Part shown: in pieces, positions 17,252 to 25,210 of the stretch
Numbering within the stretch: the stretch's first letter is position 1
How the letters are laid out: each line of letters begins with the position of its first letter
Source: JBFLYO01 sp040756745
GTDB lineage: Bacteria; Bacteroidota; Ignavibacteria; UBA10030; UBA6906
Assembly (NCBI GenBank): GCA_040756745.1
Contig: JBFLYO010000006.1
Location: 1 to 64,000 of the forward strand
DNA length: 64,000 nucleotides
Direction of reading: 5' to 3'
Made by a program: the position numbers and the translations under genes
Notes under the pieces: model-generated
The model's database searches: none
What the model was told of the DNA's origin: nothing
Seen by the model: the letters and a program-made list of their open reading frames with translations, nothing else

Positions 17252-17647
17252 ATGAAACAAGACACCGGATTGCTGAAGGGATTGATCATCGGCGGGCTGG
17301 CGGGCGGAGCCCTCGGCGCTCTGATCGCCCTGTTGTATGCGCCGAAGAGCGGCCGGGAGCTGCGGGCCGACATCAAGGAAAAGACGGACGACTTCATGGA
17401 AGGGGCCGAAGAATACGTGTCCGCCGCGAAGTCCCGCGCCGGCGAGATCGTGAGCGAAGCCAAGAAGCGGTCCAGCGAGCTGATCAGCGACGCCAAACGC
17501 AAGGCAGATTCGCTGCTCGAGGATGCGGACAAGGTCATCGCCGACGCCCGCAGCAAGGTGGGGCCGATCGCCGAGGAGGGAGCCCGGCTGAAGAGTGCCG
17601 TGAAGGCCGGTCTTGATGCCTTCAAGGACGAACGGCGCCGCTCCTGA
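17252..17647 (+). CDS. YtxH domain protein
   Basis: 131 residues. A glycine-rich membrane segment (LLKGLIIGGLAGGALGALIALLYAPKSG) with the typical YtxH 'YAPKSGRELR' boundary is followed by a long Ala/Lys/Glu helix likely to form a coiled coil (about 40-125). YtxH proteins are found in general stress or envelope contexts; the molecular role is not known. The ATG at 17252 was preferred to an upstream in-frame start because the membrane segment then sits at the N-terminus. The next gene, also a membrane-anchored coiled coil, is 30 bp away. Confidence 0.85.
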   Translation: MKQDTGLLKGLIIGGLAGGALGALIALLYAPKSGRELRADIKEKTDDFMEGAEEYVSAAKSRAGEIVSEAKKRSSELISDAKRKADSLLEDADKVIADARSKVGPIAEEGARLKSAVKAGLDAFKDERRRS

Positions 17648-17677
17648 GCACCAGCACACTTCAGAGAGGAGATCCCT

Positions 17678-18064
17678 GTGGAATCCGTTCTCGTCATCGC
17701 CCAGATACTCGCACTCTTCTGTCTTTCCGCGCTCTGCATCTATCTCATCGTGGTCCTGCTGAGGGTCCGGGAGATCCTGTCGGCCGTGGAGAAGGATTTC
17801 AAGGAGATGACCGCCCGCGCCCTCCCGATCCTGGAGAATATGGAGTACATCACCGCACGGGTCAAGAGCATCACAGAGAGCATCGATGATCAGGTGATGA
17901 TCGTCCGCGAGTCGGTCCTGTCGATGAAGCAGATCGCCGATACGGTCGTCACCCTGGAGCGGAAGATCCAGGACCGCATCGAGGGGCCGATCCTCGACAC
18001 GGTCGCCTTCGTGGCAGCGGTGTTCAACGGCGTGCGGACGTTTCTGGACCGCATCCGCGCATAA
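17678..18064 (+). CDS. DUF948-like membrane-anchored coiled-coil protein
   Basis: 128 residues. A single N-terminal membrane helix (VLVIAQILALFCLSALCIYLIVVLL) is followed by a long heptad-like helix up to about residue 105 and a short hydrophobic end (FVAAVFNGVRTFLDRIR). This layout and its place behind a YtxH gene match DUF948 proteins, which often pair with YtxH. Function unknown. GTG start at 17678 with GAGAGGAGAT upstream. The gap to the next gene (18065-18210) shows no feature. Confidence 0.7.
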   Translation: MESVLVIAQILALFCLSALCIYLIVVLLRVREILSAVEKDFKEMTARALPILENMEYITARVKSITESIDDQVMIVRESVLSMKQIADTVVTLERKIQDRIEGPILDTVAFVAAVFNGVRTFLDRIRA

Positions 18065-18210
18065 CGGCCGTCCTGAGTTTGTCACACATCCGCCCCCGAT
18101 CGCGCCAGTCCCTACCGACGCCGTCGTGACCGCGTTGCCGGTGGTCGCCGGCGCCCGAAAGGACAACTGCGCGTTCGGCCCGGCCACACACTGAAGGAAC
18201 ACCTGCCCAC

Positions 18211-20310
18211 ATGAAAGAGTATACACCCGATCACATCCGCACCGTCAGCCTCATCGGCCACGGAAGCGCGGGGAAGACGTCGCTGGCCGAGGCCATGCTC
18301 TTCTCCGCGGGGAGCACGACACGCCTCGGCAGAGTAGAAGAGGGGAACACCCTCTCCGACTATCACCCCGACGAAATCGAACGCCAGATCTCCATTAACA
18401 CCTCACTCCTGTTCTGCGAATGGAAAGCCGCAAAGATCAACATCCTCGACACGCCCGGGTACACGGACTTCACCGGTGAGGTGAAATCGGCCCTGCGCGT
18501 CGCTGATACGGCCATTGTCGTTCTGAAGGCGGTCGAGGGGGTGGAGGTCGGGACCGAGATCGTGACCAAGTATGCTGCGGAGTACCGCACCGGCATGATC
18601 GTCGTCATCAACAAGCTCGACCAGGAGAACGCCGATTTCGATCGCGTGCTTGCGCAGGCCAGGGAGATGATCAGCCACGACGCCGTCCCCGTGCAGTTCC
18701 CTTTCGAACAGGGTCTCGGGTTCGAGAGCATCGTCGATGTCGTCAGGATGAAGCTCCTCACCTTCGTCCCGGGCGCAAGCGGAAAATATACGGAGGGAGA
18801 GATCCCTCCGGACGCCCTCGAACGTGCGCAGCGTCTGCGACAGGAGCTGATCGAGTTGATCGCCGAGATCGACGAGACGTTGCTGAACAAATACCTCGAA
18901 CAGGGGGGGCTGAGTGACGAGGAAATCAGGGAGGGGCTGCGAAGCGGCATCCGCCAGAGGAAGATCTTCCCCGTCCTCTGCGCGTCCTCCACGCAAAACG
19001 TTGGTGCGTCGTCACTTCTCGATTTTATCATCGAGTATTGTCCGGCCCCGTCTGACACCGGCGAACTCCGTGGAACGGCGCCCGCCGAAGGGGGTGGCGG
19101 CGCACTGAGCGTACGGCAGGATCCTGCAGGCCCGCCCTCCCTGTTCGTGTTCAAAACTGTCTCCGAATCCCATGTCGGCGAGCTCTCATTCTTCCGTGTC
19201 AGCACCGGGACCGTGACCCCCGGGCTCGACCTGGTGAATGAGAGCAACGGCAAGGCCGAGCGGCTCGCGCAACTGTTTGTGATGAACGGCAAGGACCGCA
19301 AGGAAGTGACCCGCCTCCTGGCAGGCGATCTGGGTGCGGTTGTGAAACTCAAGGACACCCACACCAACAACACGCTCAGCAGCCGGAGCTTCCCGATTCT
19401 GTATCCGCCGATCGTGTTCCCCGAACCGGTCTTTCACGCTGCGATTGTCCCGAAAGCCAAAGGGGACGAAGACAGGATCTCGACGGGTCTTCATGCGCTC
19501 CACCAGGAGGATCCGACCTTTGTCTTCCGCGTTGACGGCGAGCTCCACCAGACGGTCATCAGCGGGCAGGGAGAGCTTCATCTGGCCATCGTGGTCAAGC
19601 GCCTCAAACAGCGCTATAACGTCGACGTTGACCTTGCCGAGCCGCGCGTTCCTTATCGCGAAACCATCAAGGCCGTTGTCAAGGACGCCGAATACAAGCA
19701 TAAGAAGCAGACGGGAGGGCACGGCCAGTACGGGCATGTCCATCTCCGGCTCGAACCGCTCAAACGCGGACAGGGATTCGAATTCGTCGATGAGATCGTT
19801 GGCGGGGTCGTCCCGGGCAAATTCATCCCCGCCGTCGAGAAGGGGGTCGTCGAAACCATGAAGGAAGGGGTGCTGGCGGGGTACCCAGTCGTGGACGTCC
19901 GTGTAGCACTCCACTACGGATCGTATCACGACGTCGACTCGTCGGAAATGGCATTCAAGGTTGCCGCGTCCCAGGCGTTCAAGAAGGGGTTCCTCGAAGC
20001 CAGGCCCGTCCTGCTCGAACCGATCTGCAATATCGAGGTGAAGGTCCCGGAGGATGCAATGGGGGATGTGATGGGCGATATCTCATCACGACGGGGAAAG
20101 ATCTCGGGGATGGAAGGTGCGGGGCACTACCAGGTTATCCGTGCCCAGGTGCCGGCGGCGGAGCTCCACAAGTATGCGACGGTGCTCCGGTCTAAGACGG
20201 GGGGACGGGGAGTTTTCACGGCGTCGATGTCACATTACGAGGAGGTTCCGCGGGAGGTGGCGGAGAAAATCATCGCCGGCACGGAGAAGCAGAAGGAACA
20301 GGAGGCCTGA
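18211..20310 (+). CDS. Elongation factor G-like GTPase (EF-G2 type)
   Basis: 699 residues with all EF-G domains. The G1 loop is GHGSAGKTSL rather than the canonical AHIDAGKTT; G3 is DTPGYTDF and G4 NKLDQENADF. Domain IV has 'RVPYRETIKAVVKDAEYKHKKQTGGHGQYGHVHL' and domain V ends 'GDISSRRGKISGMEGAGHYQVIRAQVP'. The altered P-loop and its position outside a ribosomal-protein operon mark it as a paralogue of the EF-G2/FusB-like class, not the primary translocase. Its job (alternative translocation, recycling or stress) cannot be fixed from sequence. Confidence 0.88.
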   Translation: MKEYTPDHIRTVSLIGHGSAGKTSLAEAMLFSAGSTTRLGRVEEGNTLSDYHPDEIERQISINTSLLFCEWKAAKINILDTPGYTDFTGEVKSALRVADTAIVVLKAVEGVEVGTEIVTKYAAEYRTGMIVVINKLDQENADFDRVLAQAREMISHDAVPVQFPFEQGLGFESIVDVVRMKLLTFVPGASGKYTEGEIPPDALERAQRLRQELIELIAEIDETLLNKYLEQGGLSDEEIREGLRSGIRQRKIFPVLCASSTQNVGASSLLDFIIEYCPAPSDTGELRGTAPAEGGGGALSVRQDPAGPPSLFVFKTVSESHVGELSFFRVSTGTVTPGLDLVNESNGKAERLAQLFVMNGKDRKEVTRLLAGDLGAVVKLKDTHTNNTLSSRSFPILYPPIVFPEPVFHAAIVPKAKGDEDRISTGLHALHQEDPTFVFRVDGELHQTVISGQGELHLAIVVKRLKQRYNVDVDLAEPRVPYRETIKAVVKDAEYKHKKQTGGHGQYGHVHLRLEPLKRGQGFEFVDEIVGGVVPGKFIPAVEKGVVETMKEGVLAGYPVVDVRVALHYGSYHDVDSSEMAFKVAASQAFKKGFLEARPVLLEPICNIEVKVPEDAMGDVMGDISSRRGKISGMEGAGHYQVIRAQVPAAELHKYATVLRSKTGGRGVFTASMSHYEEVPREVAEKIIAGTEKQKEQEA

Positions 20311-20356
20311 CGGCCCGCCCCGCGCAGGAGGCAGTCGTGCAGCATGCATAAGGGAA

Positions 20357-20389
20357 GGCCGTGGGCCATCGCGGGGCCCGCGGCCTTTG
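20357..20389 (+). terminator. Terminator after EF-G-like gene
   Basis: GGCCGTGGGCC (20357-20367) pairs with GGCCCGCGGCC (20375-20385), followed by TTTGT. Confidence 0.65.
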
Positions 20390-20423
20390 TGCATACCGGC
20401 AGAAACCCGGAAAGGAACTCTCC

Positions 20424-20918
20424 ATGAAACGCTTGTGGTCTCCCTGGCGCTCCCGGTATATCCAGACCTTCAAGGTTCCCCACGCCAGGAACAAAGGGAG
20501 GGCAAGCCTCTTTACGACGGCCCTCCGCTCGCGCGACGACCGCAGGCATCTTGTCGTCTGGCGTGGGAAACATTGCTTCGTGATCATGAACCGCTACCCA
20601 TACAACAGCGGGCACCTCATGATCGTCCCCAACCGGCAGACGCGCGACATCCAGGATCTTACCCCCGAAGAGCTCAGTGAAATTATGCAGACCGCTCAGC
20701 GGGCGATGAAGGCACTTGATGCGCTTGTCAAGCCGCAAGGGTACAATTTTGGAGCGAACATCGGGAGGGCGGCAGGGGCCGGGGTCGACGACCATCTTCA
20801 CTTCCACGTCGTTCCGCGGTGGAATGGGGACACAAACTTCCTCCCTGTGCTCGGTGACACAAAGGTGATATCTGAGGACATCGCAGAGACCTGGAAGAAA
20901 CTGCGGAAACTGCTCTAG
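20424..20918 (+). CDS. HIT family hydrolase/AP4A phosphorylase-like protein
   Basis: 164 residues. The histidine triad is in DDHLHFHVVPRW (HxHxH), preceded by 'NRYPYNSGHLMIVPNRQ' and 'GYNFGANIGRAAGAGV'. The N-terminal 'KRLWSPWRSRYI' is typical of the AP4A-phosphorylase-like branch common in bacteria. Such enzymes cleave nucleoside phosphates such as diadenosine polyphosphates. The start is ATG 20424, behind AAAGGAA; the 21 in-frame codons upstream overlap the terminator of the previous gene. Confidence 0.9.
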   Translation: MKRLWSPWRSRYIQTFKVPHARNKGRASLFTTALRSRDDRRHLVVWRGKHCFVIMNRYPYNSGHLMIVPNRQTRDIQDLTPEELSEIMQTAQRAMKALDALVKPQGYNFGANIGRAAGAGVDDHLHFHVVPRWNGDTNFLPVLGDTKVISEDIAETWKKLRKLL

Positions 20919-20955
20919 AAACGGGGGGAGCGATTAAACGCCGAGTGGCGGCGGA

Positions 20956-21594
20956 GTGTCCAATGTGCAGAACCAACCCGGCCGCATGGCGCTGACGGAC
21001 CCCCTGTCGGACATAGAGCTGGTCCAGGAGGTTCGGAACGGCAAACGGCAGGCCTACACCGAACTGATGCGGCGGTACCAGAAGCGCGTGTATTGGGTCG
21101 CGCGCAGGATCGTTGGGAATCACGACGACGCCGACGACGTGGTGCAGGAGACGTTCGTGAAGGCCTACCTGGCCCTGGGGGACTTCAGAGGGGAAGCGGG
21201 GTTCTTCACCTGGGTGTACCGCATCGCGGTGAACCTGGCGCTCAACGCAGTGCGCAAACGGCAGGTGATGAATTACCTTCGGGAAAGCGAACTCCTGAGC
21301 AACCTCCTGCCCTCCCCCGAAGACCCGTCGGCAGGTGTGGAGGCGGAAGAGCTGGACTCTGCGGTCAGGCGGGCGATTGATATCCTGCCCGAAAAGCAGA
21401 AGGCGGTCTTCGTGCTCCGGTATTATGAGGAGCTGAGCTATGAGGAGATTGCGGTAATTCTCAAGACTTCCGTCGGAGGCCTGAAGGCAAACTACTTTCA
21501 CGCTCTCAGGAAGGTGCAGGACTATTTGCGCAATGAAATTCAGGCAGGACAAACACACGATCGGCGAGGACGAGGAGCGGTCGCTCCGGGATGA
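20956..21594 (+). CDS. ECF-family RNA polymerase sigma factor
   Basis: About 212 residues, RpoE/SigW-like. Region 2 runs from 'AYTELMRRYQKRVYWVARRIVGNHDDADDVVQETFVKAY' to 'FFTWVYRIAVNLALNAVRK'; region 4 is 'ILPEKQKAVFVLRYYEELSYEEIAVILKTSVGGLKANYFHALRKVQ'. The start is uncertain: GTG 20956, GTG 20965 and ATG 20986 are in frame, the last lying just before region 1.2/2. Its 3' end overlaps the next gene by 62 bp, a strong sign of coupling with the putative anti-sigma factor. Probably responds to envelope stress. Confidence 0.92.
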   Translation: MSNVQNQPGRMALTDPLSDIELVQEVRNGKRQAYTELMRRYQKRVYWVARRIVGNHDDADDVVQETFVKAYLALGDFRGEAGFFTWVYRIAVNLALNAVRKRQVMNYLRESELLSNLLPSPEDPSAGVEAEELDSAVRRAIDILPEKQKAVFVLRYYEELSYEEIAVILKTSVGGLKANYFHALRKVQDYLRNEIQAGQTHDRRGRGAVAPG

Positions 21595-22057
21595 CGTGCG
21601 ACGTCTTGCCGGCACCGAACGGCCGCCGCAGGATCCCCCGGACGCATACTGGCAGAACCTGCTCATCCGTTCCAATGCGCGGATCGACGCTGCCTCAAGC
21701 GGCAGAGCGCTCTCGATAAGCTGGGCGCTCCGGGTCGCCCTCCCGGGTGTGATCGCGATTGTGTCATTTCTCATCGGTCTCCACTACTATGTTCCTGAGG
21801 TCCCCAAAGAGGACTTCAGCGTGGCGGCGGTGGTTCTCTCGCTTCCCGCGGCAACCATCGATTCGCTCCTGGTTGATCCTTCGCCTGTCGACCCTTCGTT
21901 ATCCGTTGCGGAGCTGGGCGTGGATCTGTTCGACCTCTCCCGCGACCAGATCGTGGACTACCTGCTCACTGCGGGCAATGCGAGCGCCGCCGTGGAAGGA
22001 CTCACTGAAGGTGAACGGAGTGAGCTCCTTGCCGCCCTGGGGACCAACAGGCAATAG
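21533..22057 (+). CDS. Putative single-pass anti-sigma factor
   Basis: 174 residues with no recognised domain. A charged cytoplasmic N-terminus (about 1-60; includes 'DPPDAYWQNLLIRSNARI', reminiscent of anti-sigma N-termini), one membrane helix (ALPGVIAIVSFLIGLHYYV, about 70-90) and an extracytoplasmic domain of about 80 residues. It overlaps the sigma gene by 62 bp and precedes a Spy-like periplasmic protein, the usual order of ECF cassettes in this phylum. The anti-sigma role is inferred from context and topology only. Confidence 0.65.
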   Translation: MKFRQDKHTIGEDEERSLRDDVRRLAGTERPPQDPPDAYWQNLLIRSNARIDAASSGRALSISWALRVALPGVIAIVSFLIGLHYYVPEVPKEDFSVAAVVLSLPAATIDSLLVDPSPVDPSLSVAELGVDLFDLSRDQIVDYLLTAGNASAAVEGLTEGERSELLAALGTNRQ

Positions 22058-22110
22058 CCAACGCATCTCACTTCGCCAGAATGATCCGTCCGATCATGGA
22101 GAACGTTGTC

Positions 22111-22590
22111 ATGAAGTCATTGTGTCGTCTTGTTGCAAGCCTACTCCTCTTTCCCTCCGTGGTTCTGGCACAGCCCCCTGGTCCGCCGGGGCAGCGCCCG
22201 TTCGAGCGCATTGAGCAGCTCAGAAAGGTGCGGCTGATCGAGATGCTGGAGCTGAACGAAGACCAGTCGGTCAGATTCTTTGCCCGGCTCAATGAGCATG
22301 AGAACCGACGACGCGCGTTGATGAAGGAGAAGGGGGATGCGTTGGATCGGATAGAGCGGTTGATCAGGAACAACGCGGATGCGGAGGAATTCAACAAGGA
22401 GTTCGCGGAGGTGGCCGCAATCGATGATTCCGTTGCCGCAGAACAACGGCGCTTTCTTGCCGGGCTGTCGGACATTCTGAGCGTTGAGCAACGGGGGAAA
22501 ATGCTCCTCTTCGAGCGCCGCTTTGAAAAAGAGCTCCGCGAAGCCATGCGGGAGGCCCAGCGAAGGCGCAGAATGGGGGGGCCAGAATGA
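22111..22590 (+). CDS. Periplasmic Spy/CpxP-like protein
   Basis: 159 residues. Signal peptide SLCRLVASLLLFPSVVLA, then an all-helical, highly charged domain with 'LIEMLELNEDQSVRFFARLNEHENRRR' and 'LSDILSVEQRGKMLLFERRFEKELRE', the two-repeat LTxxQ-like pattern of periplasmic metal-sensor/chaperone proteins. Third gene of the sigma/anti-sigma cassette, so a plausible stress sensor or output. ATG 22111 is preferred to the in-frame ATG 22081 because GGAG lies 9 nt upstream. Confidence 0.72.
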   Translation: MKSLCRLVASLLLFPSVVLAQPPGPPGQRPFERIEQLRKVRLIEMLELNEDQSVRFFARLNEHENRRRALMKEKGDALDRIERLIRNNADAEEFNKEFAEVAAIDDSVAAEQRRFLAGLSDILSVEQRGKMLLFERRFEKELREAMREAQRRRRMGGPE

Positions 22591-22792
22591 AGGGGCACCC
22601 TGAGCCTGCCGAAGGGGTTTCCCATTCTTGCCTTACGAATTCCCAACCCTGCAAACTGCTGTTGCTGAACTGTTGAACACTCCATCGCTGTAGAAGGCAA
22701 CGCATTCGTTTTTGCGCAGAATTACAGATTTTCCTCTGATCTTTCTCTCCCCTCTTCCCCCCCCTTCTCCCCCTCTCACTTCCGCGTCCCTC
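22591..22792. repeat. Low-complexity intergenic region
   Basis: The 330-bp gap (22591-22920) has an imperfect hairpin word (CACCCTGAGCCTGCCGAAGG, 22601-22620), a CTGCTGTTGCTGAACTGTTG stretch (22661-22680) and a polypyrimidine island (22736-22780) rich in CTCCC units. No gene is supported. Confidence 0.5.
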
Positions 22793-22808
22793 TGGCATAC
22801 GGATTGAC
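22793..22808 (+). promoter_or_regulatory. Possible sigma-54-type promoter for the nonaheme cytochrome
   Basis: TGGCATA-N4-TTGAC has -24/-12-like geometry with a mismatch at the -12 C. The predicted start near 22818 leaves a leader of about 100 nt before ATG 22921. Confidence 0.3.
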
Positions 22809-22920
22809 CCCTTGTGGGCACAATCGAGGGATCAGCGGGTGGCCTAGAGCGTTTTCCCCTCCTCCGATTCAGTTGCACCGGCTGTTGTTCTCACCATACC
22901 ATCAAGAAAGGACATTCACA

Positions 22921-25098
22921 ATGAGACGCGTTGCTTCGAGTTGTCTGCTCTTGATCTTGTGCGGCCTGGTCGCGGGCCTGTCGTACGATGCCTCGGCGCA
23001 GGTCGTTCAGCTCAAGGTCGACGCGATCAATCCGTATGAGTATCCGACACCAGCGCCTACCGGCACATTCCCCATCTCAAACGGCCTGAAGATCGTCCCG
23101 AAAGGGATGAAGGTCTACTTCGTGGCCGATACGGCAGGTTCGGGCGCCGACGTCGTCGCGAGCTATGCATGGACGATCACGGCGATGCCCACTGGATCGA
23201 CGGCCGCGTTCACCAACGCCGATCAGATCAAGGCATACTTCACTGCCGACTCGGTCGGTGACTATACCGTTCAGCTGGTGGCAGGTGGAAAGACCGTCAC
23301 GAAAACCATCACCGCCACTACGTACCTCGGAGAGTCAGTCGATCAGGATTGCGGCTTTTGTCACATCTCCGGCAGCAGGCCGTATGGCAAGTACCAGGAA
23401 TGGCGGACCAGCAGACATGCCACGATGTTCAAACGGGGCATTTCCGGTATGCTGGAGGTGGAGACCAGCTATGACGGCATCGCACGCGGCGCGTATTCGA
23501 AGAACTGCGTCCGGTGCCACACCACGGGATGGGACCAGTCGGCCAATAACGGCAACTTTGGCTATCTTGCGCACCTCGACAGCGCCGGCTACCAGGCGTG
23601 GGATTCCACCTGGTACAAAGATCCTGTCAACATCGCGGCGCAGGGCGAGTTCTTCATCCGGGAAGGGGACACCACGAACTGGCACAACCTGAAGACGAAC
23701 TACCCGCAGCTCAAGCAGATGGCGACCATCGGCTGTGAACAATGCCATGGTCCGGCCTACGCTCATGCCACGGGCGGTGCGTTCTCCTCACCCGACCGGA
23801 AACTGGGCATCCGCTACGATTCGGGCGTGTGCGATCCCTGCCATACGTCGTCCGGCAAGCATTCGATCGGCCTCCGTTACGCTGAATCGGCGCATGCGAA
23901 GCTCGTCGAGGGGAGCCACACGTCGCGTACGAGCTGCTTCCCCTGCCACAGCGGGAAGGCGTTCGTGAAGTGGACGAACAACAAGGCCAACCCCGGCTAC
24001 GATACCACGACGGTTGGCGGACTCCCGACAGAGTCGAACGACGGCAATATCCCGATCAGCTGCAGCACCTGCCATGACCCGCACACGCTTGAACTCCGGA
24101 CCACCTCGCTTGACTCCCTTCGCAACGGTTACATCCCGCCGGCGAATATCGGCGGCGAAGGTAAGCTTTGCATGAACTGCCACAACGCGCGATACAGCGT
24201 AAAGGCAAAGGTGACCACCAAGGCCCCGTACTACGGCTTCTCGGACCGGTTCGGTCCACACTACAACGGACAGGCAGATATCTACTACGGTTCCAACGGC
24301 TACCATTATGGCGATGCGACACTGACAGGCATCATGACGCACGGGAGTCTTACCGATGGTTGCGTAACGTGCCACATGGTGCGGGGGATGAACGCATCCA
24401 GCCCGACCCAGCCGAGCCACACGATGCACATGACCGATTCTCTCGACAACCCGACCGCTTCAGGGCTGAAAGCCTGCGAGCCCTGCCACGGCACTCTCAC
24501 GTCGTACGACGACGTGAAAGCCGGTGCGGACTACGACGGCGATGGGACGATCGAGGGCTTCCAGTCGGAATTGCAGGGGCTCTTGGACAAGCTGAAGAAC
24601 CGCCTGCCGAAGGACAGCGCCGGAGAGCCGGTCACCAGAATGAGTGACTCGCTCCTGGTGAAGAACCAGCCGAAGGTCGTGCAGGACCTCTGGAACTACT
24701 ACCTAGTCAAGAACGACGGCAGCCACGGCATCCACAACCCGAAGTATGCGGTTGCGCTCCTGCAGAAGGCGCTCGGGATCACGTTCACCGGAGTCAAGTC
24801 GACCGGCGGAGAAATCCCCACGACTTTCGCTCTGAACCAGAACTTCCCGAACCCGTTCAACCCGACGACCAACATCACCTTCTCCGTTCCGCAGCAGACG
24901 CAGGTGAAGGTTGAGGTGTATGACATTCTGGGCCGTCTGATCAGCACGCTGGTCGATACCGACCTCCCCGCGGGCAATTACACGACGACCTGGAGCGGGA
25001 AGGACGCTAATGGCGCCGCGGTGGCGACAGGGTTGTATATCTACAGGATGCAGGCAGGTTCGTTCTCGTCCGTCAAGAAGATGTTGATGGTCAAGTAA
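22921..25098 (+). CDS. Nonaheme c-type cytochrome with T9SS sorting domain
   Basis: 725 residues. A signal peptide (SSCLLLILCGLVAGLSYDASA) is followed by a PKD/Ig-like beta domain (about 25-135). A heme region (about 140-540) has nine CxxCH sites: CGFCH, CVRCH, CEQCH, CDPCH, CFPCH, CSTCH, CMNCH, CVTCH and CEPCH. The last about 85 residues are a T9SS type A sorting domain ('FALNQNFPNPFNPTTNITF', 'VEVYDILGRLIS', 'GLYIYRMQ'). The family places such tails on proteins exported across the outer membrane and held on or released from the surface. The hemes plus sorting tail suggest surface electron transfer (inference). ATG 22921 is chosen for the signal peptide and AAGAAAGGA upstream. Confidence 0.92.
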   Translation: MRRVASSCLLLILCGLVAGLSYDASAQVVQLKVDAINPYEYPTPAPTGTFPISNGLKIVPKGMKVYFVADTAGSGADVVASYAWTITAMPTGSTAAFTNADQIKAYFTADSVGDYTVQLVAGGKTVTKTITATTYLGESVDQDCGFCHISGSRPYGKYQEWRTSRHATMFKRGISGMLEVETSYDGIARGAYSKNCVRCHTTGWDQSANNGNFGYLAHLDSAGYQAWDSTWYKDPVNIAAQGEFFIREGDTTNWHNLKTNYPQLKQMATIGCEQCHGPAYAHATGGAFSSPDRKLGIRYDSGVCDPCHTSSGKHSIGLRYAESAHAKLVEGSHTSRTSCFPCHSGKAFVKWTNNKANPGYDTTTVGGLPTESNDGNIPISCSTCHDPHTLELRTTSLDSLRNGYIPPANIGGEGKLCMNCHNARYSVKAKVTTKAPYYGFSDRFGPHYNGQADIYYGSNGYHYGDATLTGIMTHGSLTDGCVTCHMVRGMNASSPTQPSHTMHMTDSLDNPTASGLKACEPCHGTLTSYDDVKAGADYDGDGTIEGFQSELQGLLDKLKNRLPKDSAGEPVTRMSDSLLVKNQPKVVQDLWNYYLVKNDGSHGIHNPKYAVALLQKALGITFTGVKSTGGEIPTTFALNQNFPNPFNPTTNITFSVPQQTQVKVEVYDILGRLISTLVDTDLPAGNYTTTWSGKDANGAAVATGLYIYRMQAGSFSSVKKMLMVK

Positions 25099-25130
25099 CC
25101 ACCTCACCACCGTCCCACCGATCGACACAT

Positions 25131-25162
25131 CAGGCGGCCGGCTCCCGGCCGCCTGCTTTGTT
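25131..25162 (+). terminator. Terminator after the nonaheme cytochrome gene
   Basis: CAGGCGGCCGG (25131-25141) pairs perfectly with CCGGCCGCCTG (25145-25155); CTTTGTTT follows. Confidence 0.85.
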
Positions 25163-25175
25163 TCCGCCCCTTCAA

Positions 25176-25204
25176 TTGATTGGTCCCGTGCTCATGCGTA
25201 TATT
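25176..25204 (+). promoter_or_regulatory. Promoter TTGATT-N17-TATATT, leaderless transcript predicted
   Basis: TTGATT (25176-25181) and TATATT (25199-25204). Only six bases separate the -10 from ATG 25211, so the transcript should begin at or within a base or two of the start codon. Confidence 0.75.
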
Positions 25205-25210
25205 GATCGC

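Noticed and set aside
22601..22620. Transcription terminator after the Spy-like gene
   Set aside because: The CACCCTGAGCC...GAAGG word forms only a weak, imperfect hairpin and has no T tract. It looks like a common intergenic repeat word.
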